Counted from the stretch's first letter, positions 1-9,737 are shown. The stretch: 64,000 bases of DNA from Acidobacteriota bacterium (GCA_003222395.1 QHWB01000064.1:62001-126000), one strand, 5' to 3'. Numbers and translations are program-made. The notes: generated from the sequence alone by a model not told the origin.

Positions 1-2409
1 GATCGCATCTCATCGATCTCACGATATTTCCAATCGTTCCTGCCCACTCCAACCAACGCCGGCCTGCAGAGCAACTATCTCGGCGGCGCGCTGCCAATCA
101 GCTTCAACAACAAGAACGTCACAGCAAAAGTCGATCTGAAGGTCAGCGCGCGGCAGCAGATGTCCGTGCTGTTCGCGCACGGCAAGCGCGGCCAGTCGAC
201 GCCGTTCCGTGGCGGCACCAATCCGCAAACGGCGTTGCCGTTGCCGTATACGGAGACGCGCCTGGTCGAAGAGATTCCGACGAGCGCTCAGATCAGGCAC
301 ACGTCCGTCGTGAGCTCAAGGTGGGTGAACCAGGCCAGCCTCGGGTTCTCGCGCCTGTCAGTGCCGATTTTCAACGCGACGATCGACGGCCAGTATCCGA
401 TCAAGGCCGGTCTGCGCGGGTTGCCGCCGGGCGAGGCCGATTCGTCGTTTCCGGAGATTGCGTTTGCCGGCCCCAACGCGCCGACGCAGTGGCGCGGCAC
501 CGACGCGCGAGCCTTCACGGAATATCTGAACAACTATACGGTCCAGGACAATCTGAACTGGACTCATGGCAAACATGCGACCACGTTCGGTGCGCAGGCG
601 CAGCGCATGGACGCCGACGAGCGCGAGCGCACGTACGGCAGCCTTGCAACCTTCGGCTTCAGTAACGTGCAGACCGCCGGGTTCAATGCGGCCGGCACGC
701 TCCTCACGACCACCGGCAACGCCTACGCGAGTTTTCTGCTCGGCGAGCTGAACGCCACCACCGTCGTCCAGGATTCCGAGGTTGCTACGAGCGGACGTTT
801 CTACGCCTACGCGTTCTGGGCGCAAGACAACTTCAAGGTGCGGCCGAACCTCACGTTCAACCTCGGTCTGCGCTACGACATCATGAAGCCGTACGTCGAG
901 GTGCACGATCGGTGGTCCTTCCTCGATCCGGGATTGCCGAATCCGGCGATCGGCGGCTACCGCGGCGCGATCGTATTCGCCGGCGACGGCCCGAACAGTT
1001 GCCACTGCCGGACGCCGATTAAGACGTTTTACGGGGCGATCGGCCCGCGGCTGGGCCTCGCGTACAGTGTCAACGATCGCACCGTCCTGCGCGCGGCGTA
1101 TGGGATCAACTATTCCCGCCGCGGTGCCGTGGGCGGTCGCGCCGGCGCGCGCAACGGCACGGGCACGCTCGGCTTCTCGGCCAACGCGAGCTTTCCGAGT
1201 GCGAACGGCTTCGATCCCGCGTACAACTGGAACAACGGCGTCCCCGCCTATCCGCCGCCGCCTTTCTTCGACCCGACGCTGAATACCGGCTTCGTCGCCG
1301 GACGAGGAACCGGTGGCGGCGTCACGTACGGCGATCCGGAAATCGGCGGGCGACCACCGCGCTATCAGAACTGGAATGCGGGCTTGCAGTACGGCCTCGC
1401 GAGGACGCTCACGTTCGGCGCGACGTACGCCGGAAGCCACGGCGATTTCCTGGGTGGCAGCGGACGCGGATTCTACGCGAATCAGCTCGATCCGCGCTAT
1501 CTCGTCCTGGGCAATCTGCTAACGCAGCCGGCGACACCCGCCAACATCGCCGCCGCACAAGCGATCGTGTCCGGCGTCGCAATGCCGTACGCGAATTTCT
1601 CCGGCACGATCGCGCAGATGCTGCGGCCCTTCCCGCAGTACTCGGGCGTGACCGACGTCTACGGCGACGTCGCACGGTCCAACTACCACTCGCTGCAGCT
1701 CACCGTCGAGAAGCGGCGATCGGACGACGGTCTGACGGTGAGTCTCAATTACACGTTCAGCCGGACGACCGACAATCTGGCCGCGCGGACAGGCTACAAC
1801 TTCGACCAGGACTGGTCCGTCGGCGCCAACGATCAGCCGCACGTCTGGAATGCGATGGTCGTCTACAACGTGCCGTTCGGCGCTGACGGCAGGCCGGGCA
1901 GCGGCAACACGGTCGTGCGCGCGATGGTGAAGGACTGGCAGATCTCGGGAATCACGCAGTTCCGCTCGGGCCGTCCGCTCGGTTCGATTGGCGCCGCATG
2001 CAATCTTCCGAATGCCGGCACCTGCTACGCCGATTTCAATCCGAGTTTCACCGGCGCCGTGCGCATCAATGGCGACTACGGGGACGGCGACGTGCTTGGC
2101 GCGAACCCGCCCTCCTACATCGACCGCAACGCGTTCCAGTCGCCTGCGGCGTTCACGTACGGAAACACCCCAAGGGCCCTCGCCTTCGATCTCCGCAACC
2201 CGAGTTCGTTCAACCAGGATCTCAGCGTTCGCCGCGATGTCCGCGTCTCACACGTCAAGCTCGGGCTCGGCGTCGACCTGTTCAATGTGTTCAACACGGT
2301 CGTTTTCGGCGGCATCCAGACCAACATCACCAACGAGAATTTCGGCAGGGTCAGCTCGCAGAGCAACACTCCACGTGTGGGGCAGATCAAGGTGCGACTG
2401 GAGTTTTGA
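1..2409 (+). CDS. TonB-dependent receptor, Oar-like, 5' truncated by window edge
   Basis: The frame is open from the first base to a stop at 2409, so the signal peptide, any carboxypeptidase-like domain and most of the plug lie outside the window. The visible 802 residues look like the outer-membrane beta-barrel of an Oar/CarboxypepD_reg-type TonB-dependent transporter: short amphipathic strands separated by Gly, Asn and Asp-rich loops, a strand around residue 275 (DNFKVRPNLTFNLGLRYD), and a C-terminal strand ending KVRLEF, whose final Phe is the usual barrel-assembly signature. The family takes up large ligands using energy from TonB; the substrate is not visible. It faces a pectin-fragment lyase tail to tail with a 23-bp overlap, so a plant-polysaccharide ligand is possible but is inference only. 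Confidence 0.9.
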   Translation, partial: DRISSISRYFQSFLPTPTNAGLQSNYLGGALPISFNNKNVTAKVDLKVSARQQMSVLFAHGKRGQSTPFRGGTNPQTALPLPYTETRLVEEIPTSAQIRHTSVVSSRWVNQASLGFSRLSVPIFNATIDGQYPIKAGLRGLPPGEADSSFPEIAFAGPNAPTQWRGTDARAFTEYLNNYTVQDNLNWTHGKHATTFGAQAQRMDADERERTYGSLATFGFSNVQTAGFNAAGTLLTTTGNAYASFLLGELNATTVVQDSEVATSGRFYAYAFWAQDNFKVRPNLTFNLGLRYDIMKPYVEVHDRWSFLDPGLPNPAIGGYRGAIVFAGDGPNSCHCRTPIKTFYGAIGPRLGLAYSVNDRTVLRAAYGINYSRRGAVGGRAGARNGTGTLGFSANASFPSANGFDPAYNWNNGVPAYPPPPFFDPTLNTGFVAGRGTGGGVTYGDPEIGGRPPRYQNWNAGLQYGLARTLTFGATYAGSHGDFLGGSGRGFYANQLDPRYLVLGNLLTQPATPANIAAAQAIVSGVAMPYANFSGTIAQMLRPFPQYSGVTDVYGDVARSNYHSLQLTVEKRRSDDGLTVSLNYTFSRTTDNLAARTGYNFDQDWSVGANDQPHVWNAMVVYNVPFGADGRPGSGNTVVRAMVKDWQISGITQFRSGRPLGSIGAACNLPNAGTCYADFNPSFTGAVRINGDYGDGDVLGANPPSYIDRNAFQSPAAFTYGNTPRALAFDLRNPSSFNQDLSVRRDVRVSHVKLGLGVDLFNVFNTVVFGGIQTNITNENFGRVSSQSNTPRVGQIKVRLEF

Positions 2410-3670
2410 TCTCGACGGCGTACACGTGGCGCTGGCCCGGCGCGAACTGGCCGGTGAAGACCACCCATTTCTTGTCGGGCGTGATGTGGACGTTGGGTTC
2501 GACGCCGCCGCGCCCGGTCACGTAGTTGTGCCGCGACATGTTGAACAGTTTCTCGCGCGTCACCGTGCCGTTCGGTTGCACGCGGAACAGATTGATCCAC
2601 ATGCCGTTGGTCGAGTACGCGACCTGAGACGGATCGCCGCCATCGTCGGCAAAGAGCGCGTCATCGCGGGAGCTGTTGAAGTGCACGCCCCACCAGTCGC
2701 GTTCGATGTGATAGCGGACGGCCTGGCCGGTTTCCATCTTGACGCCGGCGATCCAGAAGACCTGACTGCGCGGCGTCTGGAGATCGAACCACACGGTCTT
2801 GCCGTCCCAGCTCCACCACTCGTGGCCGTTGATTTCCATGTCCATCGTCCGCTTGTGGATCAGCCGCATCTGACTGCCGTCGCTCCGGATCGTCCATGTG
2901 CGGTCCAACTCGTGCCACGTGCCTTCGTGGCAATACAGCAACAGCTGCGAATCAACGGGATTGAACTGCATGTGATTCAGGTCGCCGTACTGAAAGCCGG
3001 TTTCCCACGAGGCGCCGGTCTTCAGGTTCGTGAATACGAACGACTGCAGACCAGGATTGAGCGCGCGACGCGCCAGGCCGTCCTCCTTGGTGACGGAGTA
3101 CTGCTGATCGGGCGTGAGATCTTCCATGGTCTTGCCTGGGAACATGCGCTGCAGTTGTGGAAGGACCGGGCGGGTCGGAGGGCGCGCGTATTTGCCGTCA
3201 AGGTCGGCGGCGTTCGCGTTCTTGACGACCGACAGGCTCTCGTCCGCGTTCACCAGTCCACGGGCGTTTGGCACGCCGCGGATTCGCCTGGTGTCGATGT
3301 TCACGGCCTTGAGCGTCCCGCCACCGCGGCCACCGGCATTGGCGGCGTCGTCGAAGTAGATCTCTCGCGTCCGCCGGGCAAAGTACCCGCCGCGCGCGCC
3401 GGGAGCGACGATTTGCAGCTTTGCTCCGTCTGTGCCGATCTTCGCGACATCGATGACGGCGATTCCATTTGGCGTATTGACCATCAGCGTGTCGCCGTCG
3501 GGCGAGAAGGCATTGTCGTGAAAGTACAGCGTCGATCCGCCGGCATCGTCGGTCAGCCGAACCGCGTGATGTCCGGTGTCGCGGTCGATCCAGTCTCGCG
3601 GCGGCTGTTGCGGGATGGAGAGGATTGTGCCTGCCGTCATCGACAGCGCGGCGAGAAGGCAGGGTCTCAT
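2387..3670 (-). CDS. Oligogalacturonate lyase family protein (PL22-like)
   Basis: A 427-residue protein with a Sec signal peptide (first ~20 residues) followed by a WD40-like beta-propeller. Motifs match the oligogalacturonate lyase family: an N-terminal DRDTGHHAVRLT segment, YFHDNAF, NHMQFNP, YCHEGTWHELDRTW, INGHEWWSWDG and a late EPNVHITPD. Known members cleave short oligogalacturonides by beta-elimination with a bound metal; the conserved His residues of these motifs are retained. The signal peptide implies periplasmic or extracellular action, whereas the best known enterobacterial enzymes are cytoplasmic. The start is supported by a TATGAT hexamer 8 nt upstream. A glycan-related propeller of other specificity cannot be excluded. 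Confidence 0.8.
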   Translation of the reverse strand: MRPCLLAALSMTAGTILSIPQQPPRDWIDRDTGHHAVRLTDDAGGSTLYFHDNAFSPDGDTLMVNTPNGIAVIDVAKIGTDGAKLQIVAPGARGGYFARRTREIYFDDAANAGGRGGGTLKAVNIDTRRIRGVPNARGLVNADESLSVVKNANAADLDGKYARPPTRPVLPQLQRMFPGKTMEDLTPDQQYSVTKEDGLARRALNPGLQSFVFTNLKTGASWETGFQYGDLNHMQFNPVDSQLLLYCHEGTWHELDRTWTIRSDGSQMRLIHKRTMDMEINGHEWWSWDGKTVWFDLQTPRSQVFWIAGVKMETGQAVRYHIERDWWGVHFNSSRDDALFADDGGDPSQVAYSTNGMWINLFRVQPNGTVTREKLFNMSRHNYVTGRGGVEPNVHITPDKKWVVFTGQFAPGQRHVYAVEIKTPVAP

Positions 3671-3947
3671 GAACGGTCATCATACCGTTCCAGGCTGGCT
3701 TGCGTTGCGATCGCTTGACGCCAGCCGACGCGGTGCATACGCTGAGCGGCCGTGATCCGCAAGGCCCTCGCCAAAGTCGGGCCGCCGCGTTCTGAGCCAC
3801 ATCCGTTGCGGCGGTGATCGCTTGACGGCGCTTCAGTGCGACAGCATCGATCAGCGTATCCATCGACGCGGCGGCATCACGCCAGTACAAGCGCCGCGCC
3901 AACGGTATTACCGAGGCAGCGCCCCCGCGCGACGCATCCTGCTTGCG

Positions 3948-4973
3948 TCAGGCAGCGCGTCGCTCGTATCGATGGTGCAATCCACCAACTTCCGCGAACT
4001 CGATTACCGAACCTTCCGTCGTGTGCTGGGTCCGTCGTGATGTCGGTGCGTCTTTGTCCAGCGACAGATGTGTTCGCGACGCATGATAGTAGGAAAGATA
4101 ACGCATGAGCACGCGCCGCAAATATCGTTCGCTGAGGACGATGACGTGATCCAGACACTCGCGCCGTATCGATCCGATCAGTCTCTCCACATATGGATTC
4201 TGCCAGGGACTCGACGGACTCGAGACGACCTCTGTGATGCCCATGCCGGCGACACGGCGCTGGCAGACGTCACCGTAGATGGCATCGCGGTCTCGCAAGA
4301 GCCACTTTGGCGCGGTGTCTTCCGGAAAGGCGGCCACGATCTGTTGCGCGGTCCATTCGGCCGTCGGATGTTCAGTGACTGTCACATGAACGACACGGCG
4401 TCGTTGATGCGCGAGGAGAACCAGCACGAACAGCACGCGGCCCGTCAGTGTCGGCACCGTGAAGAAATCCACGGAGACCAGCGCGGAAAGGTGATTCGTG
4501 AGGAAGGTTCGCCATGTCTGTGATGGAGGTCGCTGACGCCGACGGACGAGCCGTGACACCGTTCGCTCCGAGACCTCGATGCCCAGTTTGCACAATTCAC
4601 CATGGATCCGGGGTGCGCCCCAGAGGGGATTCGCAGACACCATCTTGTCGACGAGTGTCCGAATCGCCGCGGTCCTCGGGCGGCCGGGATGTTTCTGCCG
4701 CGACCGCTCCGTCCAGCGACGTCGCAGCCATTGGCGATGCCAGCGCACGACCGTGTCTGGCTGGACGATGAGCAAGGCGCCGCGCCACTCCCGCCAGGAC
4801 TTGGCGAGCACGATCCAAAAGAATCGGTCACGCGGGCGAAGATGCGGGCGTTTTGTGCGGCGCGTCAACGCGGCCACCTGCTGACGCAGCGCGAGGTTCT
4901 CGAGCGCGACGGCCCGGCGCCCTCGGCAGAGCAATCCGACCGATCGGAGAAGTACGACCAGCGCCGTCAGCAT
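3948..4973 (-). mobile_element. IS transposase with DDE integrase core
   Basis: A 341-residue transposase, taken from the ATG at 4973 because the upstream extension shows no family character. The N-terminal part has the ENLALRQQVAAL segment and a helix-turn-helix (PDTVVRWHRQWLRRRW) usual in integrase-core transposases of soil bacteria. The catalytic core shows Asp in VSVDFFTV, Asp in LLRDRDAIYG and Glu in NPYVERLIGSIRRECLDH, so the DDE triad is complete and the ORF uninterrupted. It points away from the integrase at 5018 and appears to have removed that gene's N-terminus. Terminal inverted repeats and a target duplication could not be fixed; a 7-bp match (TGATCGC near 3815, inverted near 5028) is too weak. 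Confidence 0.85.
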
Positions 4974-5017
4974 CCGTGATCCTGTCGCGCACTCGAACAG
5001 AAAATCAATCGACGTGA

Positions 5018-6116
5018 CAGGGCGATCAGATATTGGCGAAGCACAGGTGGGCAATTCGCTGGCGGGAGTGGGAAATCGCTCCCGACGGCGCGACTCGGCG
5101 AGTGTTGCGGTTCGAACGGCTTGGGGACATTTCGCGACGCGAAGCATCCGATGTTCTCGCCCAGAAACTCGCCGCAACAGCTAACGGCAAGAAGCCGACA
5201 CGATCGCGAGTGCTATTTAGCACGCTGGTGCGCGAATGGGAGGCATCGGTGCTTGCGATGTACAAAGCCTCGACCCAGAAACATCGCCGGTTCATGCTGA
5301 GGAAGCACTTGCTGCCGCGATTCGGCGACACGCCCGTCTCAGAGATCACGCGACAGGAGATCCAACGGTGTATCGCCCACCTCGCGGAAGTGGGATACGC
5401 GCCCAAGTCCATCGATCACATCCACGATGTGCTCAGCGCGGTACTCCGAACGGCCGTGAAGTGGGGGCATCTCCAGGACAATCCGGCCTCGCGGCATCGA
5501 CATGCCCAAGCTCAAATGCGTTCGGCCCAAGTGGGCGTTAACGGCCGCACAAGCCACGGCACTGCTGGATGCGCTGAAGCTGATGGCTCGCACGATGGTC
5601 GGGTTGGCGATTCTCTCCGGCATACGGCGTGGCGAGTTGTTCGCGCTCCGGTGGCGGGACATCGACGAACAGGACCGCACGGTCACGGTGCGAGAGGCCG
5701 TTTACGACGGTCACTTCGACACGCCGAAAACCGAAGCGGGCGTGCGCCGGATTCCGCTAGCGGACGCAGCTGTTCACCTGATCGCGGCATGGAAGTGTCG
5801 TGCAAAGAACGTCCAGCCAGACGCGCTGGTCTTCGCGACACACGCCGGCAAGCCCATCTCGCCGAACAACGTTCTGCGGCGGGCCGTGTTCCCCGCGTGC
5901 AAAACGTTAGCGCTGCCGAACGCGACTTGGCTGACGTTTCGGCGAACGTTCTCGTCCTGGTCGCATGAGAAGGGCGTGCCGGGAAAGGTCGTCGCTTACC
6001 TGATGGGCCACGCGAATGTCGACACGACGTTGAACGTGTACACGCAGGTGCTCGAGGAATCGGTGCGCGCTGCCGTAGACAAAGTCGGCGGCGAATTGTT
6101 CACGATTGTTCACTGA
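5018..6116 (+). pseudogene. Tyrosine recombinase (phage-type integrase), frameshifted and 5' truncated
   Basis: The core-binding half (FSTLVREWEASVLAMYKAST onward) reads in one frame up to about 5490, and the catalytic half (RPKWALTAAQATALLDALKL) continues in the next frame to a stop at 6116. One extra base in the GGCCTC stretch at 5485-5490 explains the shift: removing it restores NPARGIDMPKLK. Catalytic residues are present after the shift: Arg in GIRRGELFAL, Lys in TPKTEAGVRR, Arg in LTFRRTFSSW, His in LMGHANV, Tyr in TTLNVYTQ. The usual first His of the HxxR box is Leu, as in related integrases. The N-terminal arm is missing where the IS begins. The gene ends 47 bp from a tRNA-Arg, the classic position for an island integrase. 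A sequencing error cannot be ruled out for the single-base shift. Confidence 0.85.
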
Positions 6117-6163
6117 CCGGGGCAGATCGGGTCCCCGAGCATGGGTTAAGTCGTTGGAAACAA

Positions 6164-6240
6164 TGGCGGGCCCAGCAGGACTCGAACCTGCGACCTCCTG
6201 GTTCGTAGCCAGACGCTCTATCCAACTGAGCTATGGGCCC
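6164..6240 (-). tRNA. tRNA-Arg (anticodon ACG)
   Basis: Read on the minus strand, 5' end at 6240. The acceptor arms GGGCCCA and TGGGCCC pair, the D arm (AGCTCAGTTGGATAGAGC), the anticodon loop CTACGAA with anticodon ACG, and the T arm with GGTTCGAGTCC are all canonical. The CCA tail appears to be encoded (6164-6166). Its 3' end faces the integrase pseudogene, so it is the probable attachment site of the former element; no direct-repeat copy of its 3' end was found further left. Confidence 0.96.
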
Positions 6241-6274
6241 TGTGAGGTCTCGCGAGGCAGACGAAACCAAGATC

Positions 6275-7099
6275 CTAGCATTGTTCGAGCCGCTCGCGGA
6301 ACAGCCGGTCGTCGCGCAGCAGCGCAGCGAGACGCGCGCGAAGCTCGCGGGCGCCGGCGACGTGGTGCGGATCGAGTCGCGTGGCCTCGGCGCCGCGGCG
6401 CGCCAGCCACGAGAACACGAGCGGGGCCAGCCTCACGACGCGCGCTGAACGAAATGCGCGCGTCCCGAAAAAGAACTTCATCAGCCGCTGCGTGTGGACG
6501 GCGAGATCGGCGCCGCTCTTGCGCGTCCGCTGAATCATCCAGCCGCCGTCGGCGCGCGCGGCGATCAGCTCCACGGAGTCGTCTTCAATCGACGGCAGCA
6601 CGACGATCACGTCGCGGATCAGTGACGGAGGGATCGCGCGTGCGCGCAGATCGGGCGCGGCGATCTGCACGTTGACCTCCGGCTGCAGCTCGTCGATGAG
6701 CGCGGCCTCGCCCAGCAGCGCCTCGAGCTCGGATCCGACCTCGCGCCACTCCGCGTCCGCCGCGCGCGTCATCGCCGACTTCGTGGCGCGCCAGCGGCGC
6801 TCGGCGAAATGGGCGCGCAGACGGCGCCGCAGGTTCACGGCTTTGCCGACGTACAACGGACGGCCGTCCGCGTCCTTGAGAATGTAGACGCCCGGCGCCG
6901 CGGGCGCGTCGCGGCAGATGCGCTCACCCACCCGGCGCCACACCTCGCGGCGATCCTCGACGACGAGCGCCTGCGCCACCAGCTTGCGCGCGAGATCCGG
7001 CGGCGCGCCGCGGATGCCAAGGACGTCCGCGGCCAGACGCTGATAGTCGGGGCTGTCGCCCATTTCGTGCAATCGCGCAATCAGGGCGTCCCGGAGCAT
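6275..7099 (-). CDS. GIY-YIG nuclease domain protein (UvrC/Cho-like)
   Basis: A 274-residue protein. After ~70 residues of unassigned helical sequence comes a GIY-YIG domain: GVYILKDADG with the first motif as GVY, LYVGKAVNLRRRL with the second as YVG and the catalytic Arg, and a Glu in GEAALIDELQPEVN that matches the metal-binding Glu. The last ~100 residues resemble no family I know and lack the UvrC EndoV and HhH domains, so this is a stand-alone nuclease rather than UvrC. The ATG at 7099 lies 2 bp after the stop of the GH3 gene, implying translational coupling in one operon; no functional link between a glycosidase and a DNA nuclease is known to me. Confidence 0.85.
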   Translation of the reverse strand: MLRDALIARLHEMGDSPDYQRLAADVLGIRGAPPDLARKLVAQALVVEDRREVWRRVGERICRDAPAAPGVYILKDADGRPLYVGKAVNLRRRLRAHFAERRWRATKSAMTRAADAEWREVGSELEALLGEAALIDELQPEVNVQIAAPDLRARAIPPSLIRDVIVVLPSIEDDSVELIAARADGGWMIQRTRKSGADLAVHTQRLMKFFFGTRAFRSARVVRLAPLVFSWLARRGAEATRLDPHHVAGARELRARLAALLRDDRLFRERLEQC

Positions 7100-7101
7100 G
7101 G

Positions 7102-8958
7102 CTAGCGGCGCGATGGATCTCGAAGAAGGCCGTGACCAATCGGGAACATGCCGGGCAGTGAAATCGGGAGCCTGCCCGCGATCGGCGCGTCGCCGGCGAG
7201 CGCGCGCACGGCCGCCGCCTCCATCCCGTCGAACGCTTCGTAGGTGAGCAGCATCGCCGGCAGCTTCTGGACGAACGTCGCAGTGTAAGGATTCCCGAAC
7301 AACACGGTGACGTACGGCTTGTTCATCGCCGACAGGCCGTCGAGCAGCGCGACCTGCCGCTCGGACAAGTCCATCCGGCCGCTGTACGAAGCGATGCGCA
7401 CGAACACCGACGCGACGATCGCGTCGGCGCGCCGCGCGAGGCCGCGCACCAGATCGAATTCGTCCGCCGTCGTCCGATCGGAAATCTCGACCGCCGTCAC
7501 GTTCGGCCACCGCCTCTTCAGCTCCGGCAGAAACGTCCGGCTCGGCGCGCCTTCCCGCCAGCCGCTCGCGTAATCGATCACCGACAGATAGAGCACGTTC
7601 GCCGCCGGCGGAACGGCGAGCGGCACCTGACGGCGATCGTCCTTGATCAAGGTGATGGCGCGCGCGGCGAGGTCGTCGGCGAGCTGCTCATGATCGCGCG
7701 TCCCCAGCTTCGCATCGATCGACGCGAGGTCGACGCCGCGCGCGGCGTGCAGCCCCGCGCGCGCTTTTGCCGTCAGCACACGCTCGACCGACTGCGTAAT
7801 CTGAACGTCGGAGATTTCTCCGGCCGCGACCGCCGCCTTGATGCCGCGAAACGCCGCGTCATCGTCCGGCGAGTGCAACACTTGATCGGCGCCGGCTCTG
7901 ACCGCGAGCGCGGCGGCGCGATCCGGCGCCACGTTCTGGGAGATTGCGAACATCGACATCGAGTCGGTGTAGATGAGGCCGTCGAACTTCATCCGCTCGC
8001 GCAGCAGGCCGGTGAGAATGGGACGGCTCAGCGTCGCCGGCGTCGGCAGCCTCCGCGCCGCCCCGGGCACATCCGCCGGATCGAGCGCGGGCAGCGCGAT
8101 GTGCGACGACATGACCGCACCGGCGCCCGCGTCGATTGCCGCCTGGAACGGCGGCAGCTCGATGGTCTCGAGATGCGAGCGCGGATGCTCGATGACGGCG
8201 AGGCCAAGATGCGTGTCGGTGGCGGTGTCGCCGTGTCCGGGGAAATGCTTCGCCGTCGGGATCATCGCGCCGTCGCGGACGCCGCGGATGTACGCGCGCG
8301 CCATGTCGGACACGAGCTTCACGTCCTCGCCGAACGATCGGATGTTGATGATCGGATTGCGCGCGTTGTTGTTGACGTCGACGATCGGATAGAAATCGAC
8401 GCAAACGCCGAGGGCGCGTCCTTCTTCGGCCGACACCTTGCCGGCGCGGTACGCGAGCTCGGTGTCGCGCGTTGCGCCAATCGCCATCGCGCGCGGCAGT
8501 CGCGTGGCGCCGTTCATCATGTAGCCGACGCCGCCCTCGAAATCGGCGGTCGTGAGCAGCGGCACCTCCGCCTCGCTCTGCAGCCGGTTGAGCAGCGCCG
8601 CCGCGACGTAGGGATCGCCTTTGCGCGACGCGCCGCCGCCCGCGCCGTAGGTGGAATTGAGCAGCAGCGCCGGCATCGGTTCGGTCGCGCCGAACACGTG
8701 GATGCCGCCGACCTTCACGTCGCGCACCAGGTGACGCAGCGTCACGAACGCGTCGCTGTCCACGCTCGTGAAGCTGGCGTTGAGCGTGGTGACGAGCAGC
8801 TGGCCGATCTTCTCGTCGAGTGTCATCTTCTTCAGCGTCTGTTCGACCCAGCTCTGCGCGGCCCGGTCGAGCGGCGCGAGCTTCGTCTGCGCGATCGGCC
8901 GCGCCAGAACGGACGTCGCAAACACTGCGATGGCGAGCACCGCGCGCGGCAAAGGCAT
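7102..8958 (-). CDS. Glycoside hydrolase family 3 (NagZ/beta-glucosidase-like), secreted
   Basis: A 618-residue protein with a signal peptide (MPLPRAVLAIAVFATSVLA). The N-terminal TIM barrel has LDEKIGQLL, the KHFPGHGDTATDTH motif diagnostic of the beta-N-acetylglucosaminidase branch of GH3, and IYTDSMSM carrying the nucleophile Asp. A C-terminal alpha/beta domain follows (residues ~420-618). Bacterial members with this architecture remove N-acetylhexosamine or glucose from the non-reducing end; the substrate here is not determined. AGGA 8 nt before the ATG gives a ribosome binding site. The outer group II intron ends only about 40 bp upstream, so its native promoter may have been displaced. 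Confidence 0.9.
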   Translation of the reverse strand: MPLPRAVLAIAVFATSVLARPIAQTKLAPLDRAAQSWVEQTLKKMTLDEKIGQLLVTTLNASFTSVDSDAFVTLRHLVRDVKVGGIHVFGATEPMPALLLNSTYGAGGGASRKGDPYVAAALLNRLQSEAEVPLLTTADFEGGVGYMMNGATRLPRAMAIGATRDTELAYRAGKVSAEEGRALGVCVDFYPIVDVNNNARNPIINIRSFGEDVKLVSDMARAYIRGVRDGAMIPTAKHFPGHGDTATDTHLGLAVIEHPRSHLETIELPPFQAAIDAGAGAVMSSHIALPALDPADVPGAARRLPTPATLSRPILTGLLRERMKFDGLIYTDSMSMFAISQNVAPDRAAALAVRAGADQVLHSPDDDAAFRGIKAAVAAGEISDVQITQSVERVLTAKARAGLHAARGVDLASIDAKLGTRDHEQLADDLAARAITLIKDDRRQVPLAVPPAANVLYLSVIDYASGWREGAPSRTFLPELKRRWPNVTAVEISDRTTADEFDLVRGLARRADAIVASVFVRIASYSGRMDLSERQVALLDGLSAMNKPYVTVLFGNPYTATFVQKLPAMLLTYEAFDGMEAAAVRALAGDAPIAGRLPISLPGMFPIGHGLLRDPSRR

Positions 8959-9019
8959 TGGTAGATCCTACTGGTCGCCAGTCGGCCAATCCGACTGAGT
9001 GAAAGCAAGACCCCCGTTC

Positions 9020-9053
9020 AAACCGTGCGTGCGGATTTCCCGCACACGGCTTA
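9020..9053 (-). ncRNA. Group II intron domain V (outer intron)
   Basis: A 34-nt hairpin on the minus strand with the catalytic AGC near its 5' end, a lower stem CCGTG/CACGG, an upper stem GCGG/CCGC and a GAAA-type loop. Length and layout match group II domain V exactly. It lies 12 nt after the stop codon of the RT C-terminal fragment (stop at 9065), the expected order. Confidence 0.9.
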
Positions 9054-9064
9054 CCAGGCGGTCT

Positions 9065-9625
9065 TCAGGTCGTGGCATGCGCGCCTCCCGGATACTGAAT
9101 CGTACCGCGCAGGCGAATGAGCCCGAGGGCTTCGAAGAAAGGGCGGCGCCAGGCCGCGGCCCGGCCGACAGGGAGCCGCGAGCCCGCCCGCTTCAGCAGG
9201 AGGCCACGCAGGCGCTCTTCGACGTAGGCATCGACGTGGATAAATTTCGTCGCCGCATTACCCGTGCGAAAGTACTGACCCCAGCCGCGCAGCACGCGAT
9301 TCACATCCGCAATCACGGTGCGGAGGTCGTCGTGACAGCGCCGGCGCGGCGTCAGGTCTCGCACGCGTGTGCGCACCCGTCGCATGGCGCGCGCGGACGG
9401 CCATCGATGCAGGTAGTAGACACGTTTCCGCGCCCGTTCCCATATCGGGCCGCTCATGCGCTTACGCAGGTGACACCCGAGAAAGTCGAAGCCTTCGCGG
9501 CCACGCGAGAGGTCGACTGTTCTGGTCTTCTCCGAATGCAGCTCGAGCCCGAGACGCGTGAGCACGCAGCTCACCCGCCGTTGGGCCTCCTCGACCGCCG
9601 CTTTCGTGTCGCACACGACCACGAG
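9065..9625 (-). pseudogene. Outer group II intron RT/maturase, C-terminal fragment
   Basis: Family similarity begins abruptly at LVVVCDTKAAVEEAQ, immediately after where the RT active-site YADD should be, and continues through the end of the palm, KTRTVDL, GFDFLGCHL, the thumb/maturase helices and RGWGQYFRTGNA to a stop at 9065. There is no start codon of its own in the conserved part. Together with the N-terminal fragment at 11546-12092 it would make one intron-encoded protein, but roughly 80 residues containing the catalytic YADD are missing between the two fragments, so it cannot be an active RT. Confidence 0.85.
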
Positions 9626-9737
9626 TGGAGTGGAGCACTGACGCGGTGGTGTACAGGCGCACCTTGGCTGTGTCCGCCGTTTCCAGCTTCGTGCCCGTGT
9701 AGGTGTCACCATCACTCCGTCTTCAGCGCCCCTCATC
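9626..9737 (-). other. Unexplained segment between inner intron domain V and outer RT fragment
   Basis: These ~110 bp lie between the end of the inner domain V and the point where outer RT similarity resumes. They should contain inner domain VI and the 3' splice site. A short pairing (CGCT with AGTG) follows domain V, but most of the segment resembles neither intron nor RT. It is likely scar sequence from a rearrangement. Confidence 0.4.

Noticed and set aside
358-1440. Long antisense frame opposite the TonB receptor
   Set aside because: Arg/Ala/Gly-rich with no family motifs; a shadow produced by high GC content. The same holds for long frames at 1988-3718, 7690-8964, 15063-16868, 23649-26108, 29659-31149 and 36999-39317.
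3198-3902. Minus-strand frame overlapping the PL22 gene start
   Set aside because: Most of it is an alternative frame of the lyase gene; the short unique part (3720-3902) shows no family similarity.
3671-3947. Second attachment site for the tRNA-Arg element
   Set aside because: No copy of the tRNA 3' end was found in this stretch.
3815-5028. Complete IS with TGATCGC terminal inverted repeats
   Set aside because: Only 7 bp match and there is no target duplication, so the ends were not called.
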